The notes under the pieces: model-generated
The model's database searches: none
The model's input: only the letters and a program-made list of their open reading frames with translations
Told to the model about the DNA's origin: nothing
Translations under genes and position numbers: made by a program
Part shown: positions 1 through 7,728 of the stretch, one piece after another
How positions within the stretch are numbered: position 1 is the stretch's first letter
Layout: every line of letters starts with the position of its first letter
From: Methylotenera_A sp040079935
Lineage (GTDB): Bacteria; Pseudomonadota; Gammaproteobacteria; Burkholderiales; Methylophilaceae
NCBI GenBank assembly: GCA_040079935.1
Contig: JBEBJI010000040.1
Location: 1-15,702, forward strand
Direction of reading: 5' to 3'
DNA: 15,702 bases

Positions 1-96
1 AATCGCTGCCGTTAATGTTGTTTTACCATGATCCACGTGGCCAATCGTGCCTACGTTGACGTGCGGCTTGGTACGTTCGAATTTGCCTTTTGCCAT
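1..96 (-). CDS. tuf: Elongation factor Tu, N-terminal part (runs off the left edge)
   Basis: The ATG at 96-94 begins an EF-Tu N-terminus of 32 residues, which starts [20 protein letters not shown] and continues through the P-loop GHVDHGKT (residues 19-26), where GTP phosphates bind. EF-Tu delivers aminoacyl-tRNA to the ribosome in the cytoplasm. The gene lies 49 bases after the fusA stop, and an AAGGAAA ribosome binding site sits just upstream, so it is the last visible gene of the str operon (rpsL-rpsG-fusA-tuf). The rest of the gene is outside the window. A second tuf copy ends at the other side of the window. The two fragments cover opposite ends of the protein and cannot be compared. Confidence 0.97.
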
Positions 97-145
97 TTTA
101 CTTTTCCTTTAAATTCAATAATTTAAGAGTGATTTAACGTATTAA

Positions 146-2236
146 TTACTTCTTATTCATGATGGCTTCTGCCACGTTTCTAGGTGCTTCTGTGTAATGC
201 TTAAATTCCATGCTGTAACTTGCGCGGCCTTGAGATAACGAACGCACAGTTGTCGAATAACCAAACATCTCAGCCAATGGCACTTCAGCACGAATCACTT
301 TACCTGAGGCATTGTCTTCCATGCCTTGAATCATGCCGCGACGTGATGATAAATCGCCCATCACATCCCCCATGTAATCCTCTGGCGTCTCTACTTCCAC
401 TGCCATCATCGGCTCAAGCAAAACAGGGTCCGCTTTACGCATGCCGTCTTTAAAACCAATTGAAGCCGCCATTTTGAAAGCGTTTTCGTTCGAGTCAACA
501 TCGTGGTAAGAGCCGTCAAACAAAGTGACTTTGACATCAACTACTGGGAAACCTGCTAAAACACCTGATGGGATAGTTTCGCGCAGTCCTTTTTCAACCG
601 CTGGAATAAACTCACGCGGCACTGTACCACCCTTAATCGCGTCGATAAACTCAAAACCTTTGCCTGGCTCATTTGGCTCCATGATCAACCAAACGTGACC
701 ATATTGACCTTTACCACCAGATTGTTTAACAAACTTACCTTCAACTTCAACTTTCTTCTTAATCGCTTCACGATAAGCCACTTGTGGCGCGCCAACGTTA
801 GCCTCAACACCAAACTCGCGTTTCATACGATCAACTAAAATCTCCAAATGCAGCTCACCCATACCAGAAATAATGGTTTGGTTAGTTTCTTCATCCGTTT
901 TTACGCGGAATGATGGATCTTCTTGCGCCAAGCGATTTAAGGCAATGCCCATTTTTTCCTGATCAGCTTTCGTTTTTGGCTCTACCGCAACGTGAATTAC
1001 TGGCTCTGGAAATATCATGCGCTCTAGAATAACTTCGTGATTCAAGCCACATAGCGTGTCACCTGTTGTGGCTTCTTTCAGACCAACTGCAGCAGCAATG
1101 TCGCCTGCGCGCACCTCTTCAAGGGGCTCGCGTGTATTGGCATGCATTTGCACAATACGCCCAATACGCTCTTTTTTGCCTTTGATTGGGTTATATACGG
1201 TATCACCTGCATTCACCACGCCCGAGTAGACGCGAAAGAAAATTAGCTGACCCACAAATGGATCGGTCATGATTTTGAATGCCAAAGCTGAGAATTTTTC
1301 ATCATCAGACGCTTTTAAGAAAATTTCCTTGCCATTTTCGTCTTCTGCTCTTGTAGGAGGAATATCCGTCGGCGCAGGCATCAACTCAATCACCTTATCC
1401 AACATGGCTTGCACGCCCTTGTTTTTAAATGCTGAGCCGCACACCATCGGTACGATTTCGAAGGCAATAGTACGTATGCGCAAACCTTTTAGAATTTCTT
1501 CTTCAGTCAAATTACCTTCTTCAAGGTATTTGTTCATCAACTCTTCATTAGCTTCAGCTGCCGCTTCCACCATGTTTTCACGCCATTTGTCGCATTCAGC
1601 TTTTAAATCGGCCGGGATTTCACGGTAATCAAATTTCATGCCTTGAGAAGCTTCATCCCAATACACAGCCTTCATTTTGATTAAATCGACCACGCCTTCG
1701 AATTTTTCTTCGGCACCAATTGGCACTTGGAGCGGAATTGGATTAGCCTTAAGACGTGCACGCATTTGATCGTACACTTTGAAGAAGTTAGCGCCGGCGC
1801 GGTCCATTTTGTTCACGAACGCTAAGCGCGGAACTTTATATTTATTGGCTTGACGCCAAACTGTTTCAGATTGTGGTTGCACACCACCCACCGCACAGTA
1901 CACCATACATGCGCCATCTAGCACACGCATTGAACGCTCCACTTCAATTGTAAAGTCAACGTGGCCAGGTGTATCAATAATGTTAATGCGATGTTGATCG
2001 AATTGTTTAGCCATACCCGACCAAAAGCAGGTAGTAGCAGCTGAAGTAATGGTAATACCACGCTCTTGCTCTTGCTCCATCCAGTCCATGGTGGCCGCGC
2101 CATCATGCACTTCACCAATTTTATGGTTAACGCCTGTGTAAAATAAAATACGTTCTGTTGTCGTTGTTTTACCAGCGTCAATGTGCGCAGAAATACCAAT
2201 ATTACGGTAGCGTTCAATAGGGGTTTTACGAGCCAC
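146..2236 (-). CDS. fusA: Elongation factor G (translocase GTPase)
   Basis: This 696-residue protein is full length for EF-G (about 700 residues). EF-G uses GTP to move tRNAs and mRNA through the ribosome and helps recycle ribosomes. The GTPase motifs are all visible: the P-loop AHIDAGKT at residues 17-24, the switch region RGITITSAATT at 59-69, DTPGH at 88-92 and NKMD at 142-145. The domain III-V part is intact, with ISGMGELHLEI and the GGKGQYGHV region. The start is GTG at 2236-2234, giving MARKTPIERYRNIGIS as expected for the family, with a modest AAAGG element nine bases upstream. The stop is TAA. It is third in the str operon, 74 bases after rpsG and 49 bases before tuf. The gap before it holds a boxA-like sequence. 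Nothing in the protein looks unusual. Confidence 0.98.
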   Translation of the reverse strand: MARKTPIERYRNIGISAHIDAGKTTTTERILFYTGVNHKIGEVHDGAATMDWMEQEQERGITITSAATTCFWSGMAKQFDQHRINIIDTPGHVDFTIEVERSMRVLDGACMVYCAVGGVQPQSETVWRQANKYKVPRLAFVNKMDRAGANFFKVYDQMRARLKANPIPLQVPIGAEEKFEGVVDLIKMKAVYWDEASQGMKFDYREIPADLKAECDKWRENMVEAAAEANEELMNKYLEEGNLTEEEILKGLRIRTIAFEIVPMVCGSAFKNKGVQAMLDKVIELMPAPTDIPPTRAEDENGKEIFLKASDDEKFSALAFKIMTDPFVGQLIFFRVYSGVVNAGDTVYNPIKGKKERIGRIVQMHANTREPLEEVRAGDIAAAVGLKEATTGDTLCGLNHEVILERMIFPEPVIHVAVEPKTKADQEKMGIALNRLAQEDPSFRVKTDEETNQTIISGMGELHLEILVDRMKREFGVEANVGAPQVAYREAIKKKVEVEGKFVKQSGGKGQYGHVWLIMEPNEPGKGFEFIDAIKGGTVPREFIPAVEKGLRETIPSGVLAGFPVVDVKVTLFDGSYHDVDSNENAFKMAASIGFKDGMRKADPVLLEPMMAVEVETPEDYMGDVMGDLSSRRGMIQGMEDNASGKVIRAEVPLAEMFGYSTTVRSLSQGRASYSMEFKHYTEAPRNVAEAIMNKK

Positions 2237-2270
2237 GATACTTTACCTTTGCTATCAATTCAATCTTAAA

Positions 2271-2283
2271 TTCTTAAAGAGCA
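2271..2283 (-). promoter_or_regulatory. boxA-like element in the rpsG-fusA gap
   Basis: The minus strand reads TGCTCTTTAAGAA. This closely resembles the boxA antitermination element of ribosomal RNA leaders (TGCTCTTTAACA), where NusB and S10 bind the nascent RNA. The first ten bases match and the next differs. It lies in the untranslated gap between rpsG and fusA, about 35 bases before the fusA start. No boxB-like hairpin is obvious next to it. The local sequence is AT-rich, so a chance match is possible. Confidence 0.3.
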
Positions 2284-2310
2284 AGAAAACTAAATACTTA
2301 AAATCTCTAA

Positions 2311-2781
2311 TTAAAACCTAAAGTGCGAGAATGCCTTATTAGCCTCCGCCATACGGTGTACTTCTTCACGTTTCTTCATGGCTGATCCGCGACCTTCAGA
2401 AGCCTCAACCAATTCAGCCGCTAAGCGTAACCCCATTGATTTTTCGCCACGCTTGCGTGCCGCGTCACGCAACCAGCGCATCGCTAAAGCACTACGGCGG
2501 CTTGGGCGCACTTCCACTGGCACTTGGTAGTTAGCGCCACCTACACGGCGACTTTTAACTTCTACCAAAGGACGCAGATTTGTTAGCGCAAGTGTAAACA
2601 CTTCGATCGCATCTTTACTGGTTTTAGCAACCACTTGATCAAACGCCCCATATAAAATGCGCTCTGCAACTGATTTTTTACCACCAGTCATCAACACGTT
2701 TACAAATTTGGAAACCTCTTGGCTTCCAAATTTTGGGTCAGGCAAAATGTTGCGTTTGGGAACTTCTCTACGTCTTGGCAT
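2311..2781 (-). CDS. rpsG: 30S ribosomal protein S7 (uS7)
   Basis: This 156-residue protein begins MPRRREVPKRNILPDPKFGS and ends AFSHFRF, as bacterial S7 does. S7 nucleates assembly of the 30S head on 16S rRNA and contacts the tRNA exit site. Conserved stretches include the KFVNVLMTGGKKSVAERILYGA region and the GGANYQVPVEVRPSRR segment near residues 80-95. The start is ATG at 2781-2779. There is no clean AGGAGG. The ribosome binding region is a GA-rich repeat ending GAGAG four bases before the ATG. It is second in the str operon, 93 bases after rpsL. In E. coli S7 represses its own operon by binding the rpsL-rpsG gap. Here that gap contains a palindrome and a possible hairpin, so similar control is possible but not shown. 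Confidence 0.98.
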   Translation of the reverse strand: MPRRREVPKRNILPDPKFGSQEVSKFVNVLMTGGKKSVAERILYGAFDQVVAKTSKDAIEVFTLALTNLRPLVEVKSRRVGGANYQVPVEVRPSRRSALAMRWLRDAARKRGEKSMGLRLAAELVEASEGRGSAMKKREEVHRMAEANKAFSHFRF

Positions 2782-2789
2782 GTGACTCT

Positions 2790-2810
2790 CTTCTCTATTC
2801 TCTATTCTCT
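2790..2810 (-). repeat. Three-unit 7-bp tandem repeat in the rpsG ribosome binding region
   Basis: On the minus strand two exact AGAGAAT units (2810-2797) are followed by AGAGAAG (2796-2790) and then GAGAG, ending four bases before the rpsG ATG. The purine-rich units themselves provide the only Shine-Dalgarno-like sequence for rpsG. Confidence 0.8.
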
Positions 2811-2818
2811 GTTATGTT

Positions 2819-2840
2819 TTGCTAGCAACTACTTTAGCAA
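2819..2840 (-). other. Hairpin/palindrome in the rpsL-rpsG gap (possible S7 control site)
   Basis: TTGCTA at 2840-2835 pairs perfectly with TAGCAA at 2824-2819 around a 10-base loop. The right arm is also part of a perfect 10-bp palindrome, TTGCTAGCAA (2819-2828), so two alternative folds exist. There is no U-tract, so it does not look like a terminator. Its place matches the S7 operator of the E. coli str operon, but I see no sequence proof of S7 binding. Confidence 0.3.
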
Positions 2841-2874
2841 GGCCTTTGGATGGCCGCCTTTTGTACAAATATAC

Positions 2875-3261
2875 CTACGCCGCCTTAGCCGCTTTAGGAC
2901 GCTTTGCACCGTATTTAGAACGTGATTGTTTACGATCTTTAACGCCTGCTGTATCCAAACTGCCGCGCACCATATGGTAACGCACGCCTGGCAAATCTTT
3001 TACACGGCCACCGCGCAATAGCACAACACTATGCTCTTGTAGATTGTGGCCTTCACCACCAATATAACTAATCACTTCATAGCCATTAGTTAAGCGGACT
3101 TTTGCCACTTTACGTAGCGCAGAGTTCGGCTTTTTAGGCGTTGTGGTGTAAACACGTGTACAAACACCGCGCTTTTGTGGGCAAGCTTCAAGTGCAGGCA
3201 CTTTACTTTTGGTGACCACTTTTGCGCGTGGCTTACGAATTAACTGATTGATGGTTGGCAT
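2875..3261 (-). CDS. rpsL: 30S ribosomal protein S12 (uS12)
   Basis: This 128-residue protein is S12, the decoding-centre protein that governs translational fidelity. It begins MPTINQLIRKPRAKVVTKSK and contains TTTPKKPNSALRK and RGGRVKDLPGVRYH. The residues where streptomycin-resistance changes usually occur are wild type: Lys43 and Lys88 (counting Met as 1). Asp89, the usual methylthiolation site, is present. The C-terminus carries a few extra residues (AAKAA) beyond the E. coli protein of 124 residues. The start is ATG at 3261-3259 with AGAGG upstream, and the stop is TAG. It is the first gene of the str operon, about 95 bases downstream of the predicted start of a strong promoter. Confidence 0.98.
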   Translation of the reverse strand: MPTINQLIRKPRAKVVTKSKVPALEACPQKRGVCTRVYTTTPKKPNSALRKVAKVRLTNGYEVISYIGGEGHNLQEHSVVLLRGGRVKDLPGVRYHMVRGSLDTAGVKDRKQSRSKYGAKRPKAAKAA

Positions 3262-3326
3262 TGCCTATAACCTCTACAAAAATTGATGCTACTAAACTAT
3301 AAAAATAACTGCCCAAAATTATGCTC

Positions 3327-3426
3327 TTATCGCTGACAATAAGGCTATTCTGAAAAACCAAGCATTCTATTTAGCGCGAGCCAATGTGTCAAGACAATAA
3401 TTATCTCAACACACTGCCAGCGATAA
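3327..3426. repeat. 9-bp inverted repeat flanking the str promoter
   Basis: TTATCGCTG at 3327-3335 and its exact reverse complement CAGCGATAA at 3418-3426 enclose 82 bases that contain the rpsL promoter. A direct repeat, GACAATAA, also occurs at 3335-3342 and 3393-3400. One inverted-repeat arm lies upstream of the -35 box and the other in the transcribed leader. On the minus strand the leader arm can also form a small local hairpin, with CTTAT pairing to ATAAG. Confidence 0.6.
3364..3392 (-). promoter_or_regulatory. Sigma70 promoter of the str operon (rpsL-rpsG-fusA-tuf)
   Basis: On the minus strand a perfect -35 box TTGACA (3392-3387) is separated by exactly 17 bases from the -10 box TAGAAT (3369-3364), which matches five of six consensus positions. 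Transcription would start near 3357, leaving a leader of about 95 bases before the rpsL ATG. It sits in the 170-base rpoC-rpsL gap. I see no intrinsic terminator between rpoC and this promoter, so read-through from rpoBC may add to its output. Confidence 0.85.
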
Positions 3427-3431
3427 ATAAT

Positions 3432-6400
3432 TTACTCAGCAGGCGTTTCTACAACGGTCACTTCAACCGTCGACACTTCGGTTACATCAACGACAACATC
3501 TGCTTCACCATCTGCAAATAATGCTTCTGCTGCTGCAACTTGCGCCGAAGGTGTTGATGGTGTTAATGCTGCGATCGCCGCACGTTTACGGGCTTCGTGA
3601 TACGCTAAACCTGTACCTGCCGGAATCAAACGGCCCACAATCACGTTTTCTTTCAAGCCACGTAATTCATCACGCTTGCCTAAAATCGCTGCTTCAGTCA
3701 ACACACGCGTTGTTTCTTGGAACGAAGCTGCTGAAATAAACGAATCTGTTGAGAGTGACGCTTTAGTTATACCTAACAATACATATTCAAACTCAGCTGG
3801 ACGTTTATCTTGCGCAATGGCCTCTTCATTTTGCGCCAATAAATCTGCGCGCTCCACTTGTTCACCCATAATGAAACCAGTTTCTCCAGCATCTGTTACT
3901 CGAACGCGACGCAACATTTGACGCACAATCACCTCAATATGTTTATCGTTAATCTTAACGCCCTGCAAACGATACACGTCTTGAACTTCATCAATCACAT
4001 AACGCGCAAGCGCCTCGCGACCTTGCAAGCGCAAAATATCCTGAGGATCTGCTGGGCCGTCAACAATCGTCTCACCTTTAGTCACCACTTGACCATCATG
4101 CGCCGTCACGTGCTTATCTTTAGGAATCAAGAACTCACTAGCAACACCGTCTAAATCGGTAATAACCAAGCGCTGCTTGCCCTTAGTATCTTTACCGAAT
4201 GAAACCGTACCTGTAGTTTCTGCCAACATACCAGCATCTTTTGGCGAACGCGCTTCAAACAACTCAGCTACGCGTGGTAAACCGCCAGTAATGTCACGGG
4301 TTTTAGATGATTCTTGCGGAATACGCGCAATCACTTCGCCCACGCCTACTTCTTGACCATCCTTCACCGTAATAATGCAACCTAATTGGAAAGTAACATT
4401 TACAGATTGATCACCACCCGCAATTTTCACTTCATTGCCGCTGGCATCTAAGAGTTTCACTTGTGGACGCAAACCTTTAGTTTGGCCAGCACGCTGTTTT
4501 GGATCGATCACCACCAATGAAGACAAACCTGTCACATCATCAATTTGTTTCGCAACGGTAATGCCCTCTTCCACGTTTTCAAACTTGATAAAGCCCGCGT
4601 ATTCAGTAATGATTGGACGCGTATGTGGATCCCATGTCGCAAGCGCTTGACCAGCCTTAACAACTTTGCCATCCATGACTGTCAATGTTGCTCCGTATGG
4701 AACTTTATGACGCTCACGCTCACGGCCATTATCATCTGCAATAATCACTTCACCATTGCGAGAAATCACAATTTGTTCTTTGCGGTTATTTGTAACATAA
4801 CGCATCGTAGAAGTGAAACTCAACTTGCCGTTAGACTTACTTTCTACTTGACTTACAGAAGCCGCACGGGACACCGCACCACCAATATGGAAGGTACGCA
4901 TGGTCAACTGAGTGCCAGGCTCGCCAATAGATTGCGCCGCAATCACGCCAACAGCTTCACCCATGCTAATCAATTTGCCACGACCTAAGTCACGACCATA
5001 ACAAGTTGCGCAAATACCGTAGCGCGTATCACATGTAAGTGCGGTACGCACTTTCACTTCATCAATACCAAGCGCGTCTATTTTCTCAACTTCATCTTCA
5101 CCCAAAAGCGTGCCAGCGGCATACACCACTTCTTGCGTTTCAGGATGAATCACGTCGAGCGCCGCAGTACGACCCAGAATACGGTCATGCAGTGGCTCAA
5201 CCACTTCGCCGCCCTTAACAAGCGCCTTGGTGACCAAACCATCGGAAGTGCCACAATCAAGCTCAGTTACCACCAAGTCTTGTGTAACATCCACCAGACG
5301 ACGTGTTAAATAACCAGAGTTAGCAGTTTTTAACGCTGTATCGGCCAAGCCCTTACGCGCACCGTGAGTTGAAATAAAGTATTGCAACACATTCAAACCA
5401 TCACGGAAGTTCGCAGTAATCGGCGTTTCAATAATCGAACCATCTGGTTTCGCCATCAAACCACGCATACCTGCCAATTGACGAACCTGAGCCGCAGAAC
5501 CGCGCGCACCAGAATCTGCCATCATGTAAATCGCATTAAACGACTCTTGTTTTAAAGCTTTGCCGTCTTTGTCTTTAGCTGGTTTGCCATCTGCATCCAA
5601 CACAGTCTCTTCGCGTAATTGTTTCATCATGGCATCCGCCACTTTGTCACCTGCACGACCCCAGATATCAACTACTTTATTATAGCGCTCACCTTGTGTC
5701 ACTAAACCAGATACGTATTGATCTTCAATTTCCTTTACTTCTGCTTCGGCAGCATCTAGCAACGCCTCTTTTTCTGGCGGAACCAACATATCGTTAATAG
5801 AAATTGAAATACCAGCTTTAGTCGCGTAGGTATAGCCTGTGTACATCAACTTATCGGCAAAAATAACCGTTTCGCGAATGCCCACTTTACGGAAGCTAGC
5901 GTTAATAAGCTTTGAAATTTCTTTCTTTTTCAATGCTTTATCAATTAAGCTGAACGGCAAGCCTGCTGGCAGTATTTCTGAAAGCAAAGCACGTCCGACT
6001 GTCGTTTCGTGACGAATAGTTTTCTCAGTTTTATTGCCTTCAATATCAATTTCAAATTCTTTAATTCGCACAGTCACTTTTGCATGCAAATCAATCATGT
6101 TTTGATCGAATACGCGCTGCACTTCTTTTACGTCTGAAAAACGCATGCCTTCACCGCGCGCAGCTACTTTGTCACGCGTCATGTAGTACAAGCCCAACAC
6201 AATATCTTGTGATGGCACAATAATTGGTTCGCCATTTGCTGGTGAAAGCACATTGTTAGAAGCCAACATCAAAGTACGTGCTTCCATTTGCGCTTCCAAG
6301 CTTAATGGAACGTGCACCGCCATCTGGTCACCGTCAAAGTCGGCGTTAAATGCCGCACAAACTAGTGGGTGCAATTGAATCGCTTTACCTTCAATAAGAA

Positions 6401-7718
6401 TCGGCTCAAATGCTTGAATACCAAGCCTGTGCAAGGTTGGTGCGCGATTTAGTAATACTGGATGCTCACGAATTACATCTTCAAGAATATCCCAAACTTC
6501 TGGGCCTTCTTCTTCCACTTTTTTCTTCGCAGCTTTAATCGTTGTCGCTAAACCTAATACTTCCAACTTGTGGAAAATAAACGGTTTGAACAATTCTAAG
6601 GCCATTTTTTTCGGCAATCCACATTGATGCAATTTCAACTGCGGTCCAACCACAATTACTGAACGACCAGAGTAATCCACACGTTTGCCGAGCAAGTTTT
6701 GACGGAAACGGCCTCCCTTGCCTTTAATCATGTCAGCGAGTGATTTCAATGGACGCTTGTTCGCACCCGTCATCACTTTGCCACGACGACCGTTGTCCAG
6801 CAACGAATCCACTGCCTCTTGGAGCATGCGTTTTTCGTTACGTACAATGATTTCTGGCGCTTTTAGCTCCAACAATCTTTTCAGACGATTGTTACGGTTA
6901 ATCACGCGACGATATAAATCGTTTAAGTCAGAAGTCGCAAAACGACCACCATCCAACGGCACTAACGGGCGTAGTTCTGGTGGCAATACTGGCAAGATTT
7001 CCAAAATCATCCACTCTGGTTTAATGCCAGATTTTTGGAATGCTTCAAGCACTTTTAAGCGCTTAGCAATTTTCTTGATTTTCGCTTCGGAGCCTGTTGC
7101 GCCTAAATCAGCACGCAAAGTTTCAATTTCGTTGTGGATGTTCATCGTGCGTAATAATTCGCGCACCGCTTCTGCACCCATCACGGCATTGAATTCGTCG
7201 CCGAATTCTTCAACTTTGGCCAAGTAGTCGTCCTCAGTCAACAACTGTCCACGTGTGAGCGGCGTCATACCTGGATCTACCACGATAAATGCTTCAAAGT
7301 ACAATACGCGCTCGATATCGCGCAACGCAATATCCAACACCATACCAAGACGACTTGGTAATGATTTTAAGAACCAAATATGTGCGACTGGTGACGCTAG
7401 GTCGATGTGACCCATACGCTCACGACGCACTTTAGATAGCGTCACTTCAACGCCACATTTTTCGCAAATTACACCGCGATGTTTCAAGCGTTTATATTTG
7501 CCGCATAAGCATTCGTAATCTTTAATTGGACCAAAGATTTTTGAACAAAATAAGCCATCACGCTCTGGCTTGAAAGTACGGTAGTTAATAGTTTCTGGCT
7601 TTTTAACTTCGCCATATGACCATGAACGGATTTTTTCAGGTGAAGCCAATGCAATTTTAATCGCATCAAACTCTTCTTCTTTGGTTACCTGTTTAAATAA
7701 GTCTAATAGAGCTTTCAT
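3432..7718 (-). CDS. rpoC: DNA-directed RNA polymerase beta' subunit
   Basis: This 1428-residue protein is the catalytic beta' subunit, slightly longer than the E. coli protein (1407). It begins MKALLDLFKQVTKEEEFDAI. The N-terminal zinc site is intact with Cys70, Cys72, Cys85 and Cys88. The active-site NADFDGD at 458-464 supplies the three aspartates (460, 462, 464) that hold magnesium. The second zinc site is Cys822, Cys896, Cys903 and Cys906. The trigger-loop region IGEPGTQLTMRTFHIGGA is at about 931-948. The start is ATG at 7718, and the AAGGAG binding site overlaps the rpoB stop codon ten bases upstream, so the two subunits are probably translated in a coupled way. The stop is TAA. The last 45 or so residues are a variable Ala/Val/Glu-rich acidic tail. 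Confidence 0.99.
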   Translation of the reverse strand: MKALLDLFKQVTKEEEFDAIKIALASPEKIRSWSYGEVKKPETINYRTFKPERDGLFCSKIFGPIKDYECLCGKYKRLKHRGVICEKCGVEVTLSKVRRERMGHIDLASPVAHIWFLKSLPSRLGMVLDIALRDIERVLYFEAFIVVDPGMTPLTRGQLLTEDDYLAKVEEFGDEFNAVMGAEAVRELLRTMNIHNEIETLRADLGATGSEAKIKKIAKRLKVLEAFQKSGIKPEWMILEILPVLPPELRPLVPLDGGRFATSDLNDLYRRVINRNNRLKRLLELKAPEIIVRNEKRMLQEAVDSLLDNGRRGKVMTGANKRPLKSLADMIKGKGGRFRQNLLGKRVDYSGRSVIVVGPQLKLHQCGLPKKMALELFKPFIFHKLEVLGLATTIKAAKKKVEEEGPEVWDILEDVIREHPVLLNRAPTLHRLGIQAFEPILIEGKAIQLHPLVCAAFNADFDGDQMAVHVPLSLEAQMEARTLMLASNNVLSPANGEPIIVPSQDIVLGLYYMTRDKVAARGEGMRFSDVKEVQRVFDQNMIDLHAKVTVRIKEFEIDIEGNKTEKTIRHETTVGRALLSEILPAGLPFSLIDKALKKKEISKLINASFRKVGIRETVIFADKLMYTGYTYATKAGISISINDMLVPPEKEALLDAAEAEVKEIEDQYVSGLVTQGERYNKVVDIWGRAGDKVADAMMKQLREETVLDADGKPAKDKDGKALKQESFNAIYMMADSGARGSAAQVRQLAGMRGLMAKPDGSIIETPITANFRDGLNVLQYFISTHGARKGLADTALKTANSGYLTRRLVDVTQDLVVTELDCGTSDGLVTKALVKGGEVVEPLHDRILGRTAALDVIHPETQEVVYAAGTLLGEDEVEKIDALGIDEVKVRTALTCDTRYGICATCYGRDLGRGKLISMGEAVGVIAAQSIGEPGTQLTMRTFHIGGAVSRAASVSQVESKSNGKLSFTSTMRYVTNNRKEQIVISRNGEVIIADDNGRERERHKVPYGATLTVMDGKVVKAGQALATWDPHTRPIITEYAGFIKFENVEEGITVAKQIDDVTGLSSLVVIDPKQRAGQTKGLRPQVKLLDASGNEVKIAGGDQSVNVTFQLGCIITVKDGQEVGVGEVIARIPQESSKTRDITGGLPRVAELFEARSPKDAGMLAETTGTVSFGKDTKGKQRLVITDLDGVASEFLIPKDKHVTAHDGQVVTKGETIVDGPADPQDILRLQGREALARYVIDEVQDVYRLQGVKINDKHIEVIVRQMLRRVRVTDAGETGFIMGEQVERADLLAQNEEAIAQDKRPAEFEYVLLGITKASLSTDSFISAASFQETTRVLTEAAILGKRDELRGLKENVIVGRLIPAGTGLAYHEARKRAAIAALTPSTPSAQVAAAEALFADGEADVVVDVTEVSTVEVTVVETPAE

Positions 7719-7728
7719 ATTTGTCTCC

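Noticed and set aside
4545..4988. 147-codon plus-strand open frame inside rpoC
   Set aside because: It is a shadow of the conserved beta' gene, with odd composition and no context.
6718..7227. 169-codon plus-strand open frame
   Set aside because: It is antisense to the conserved rpoC coding region and has no ribosome binding site or recognisable family.
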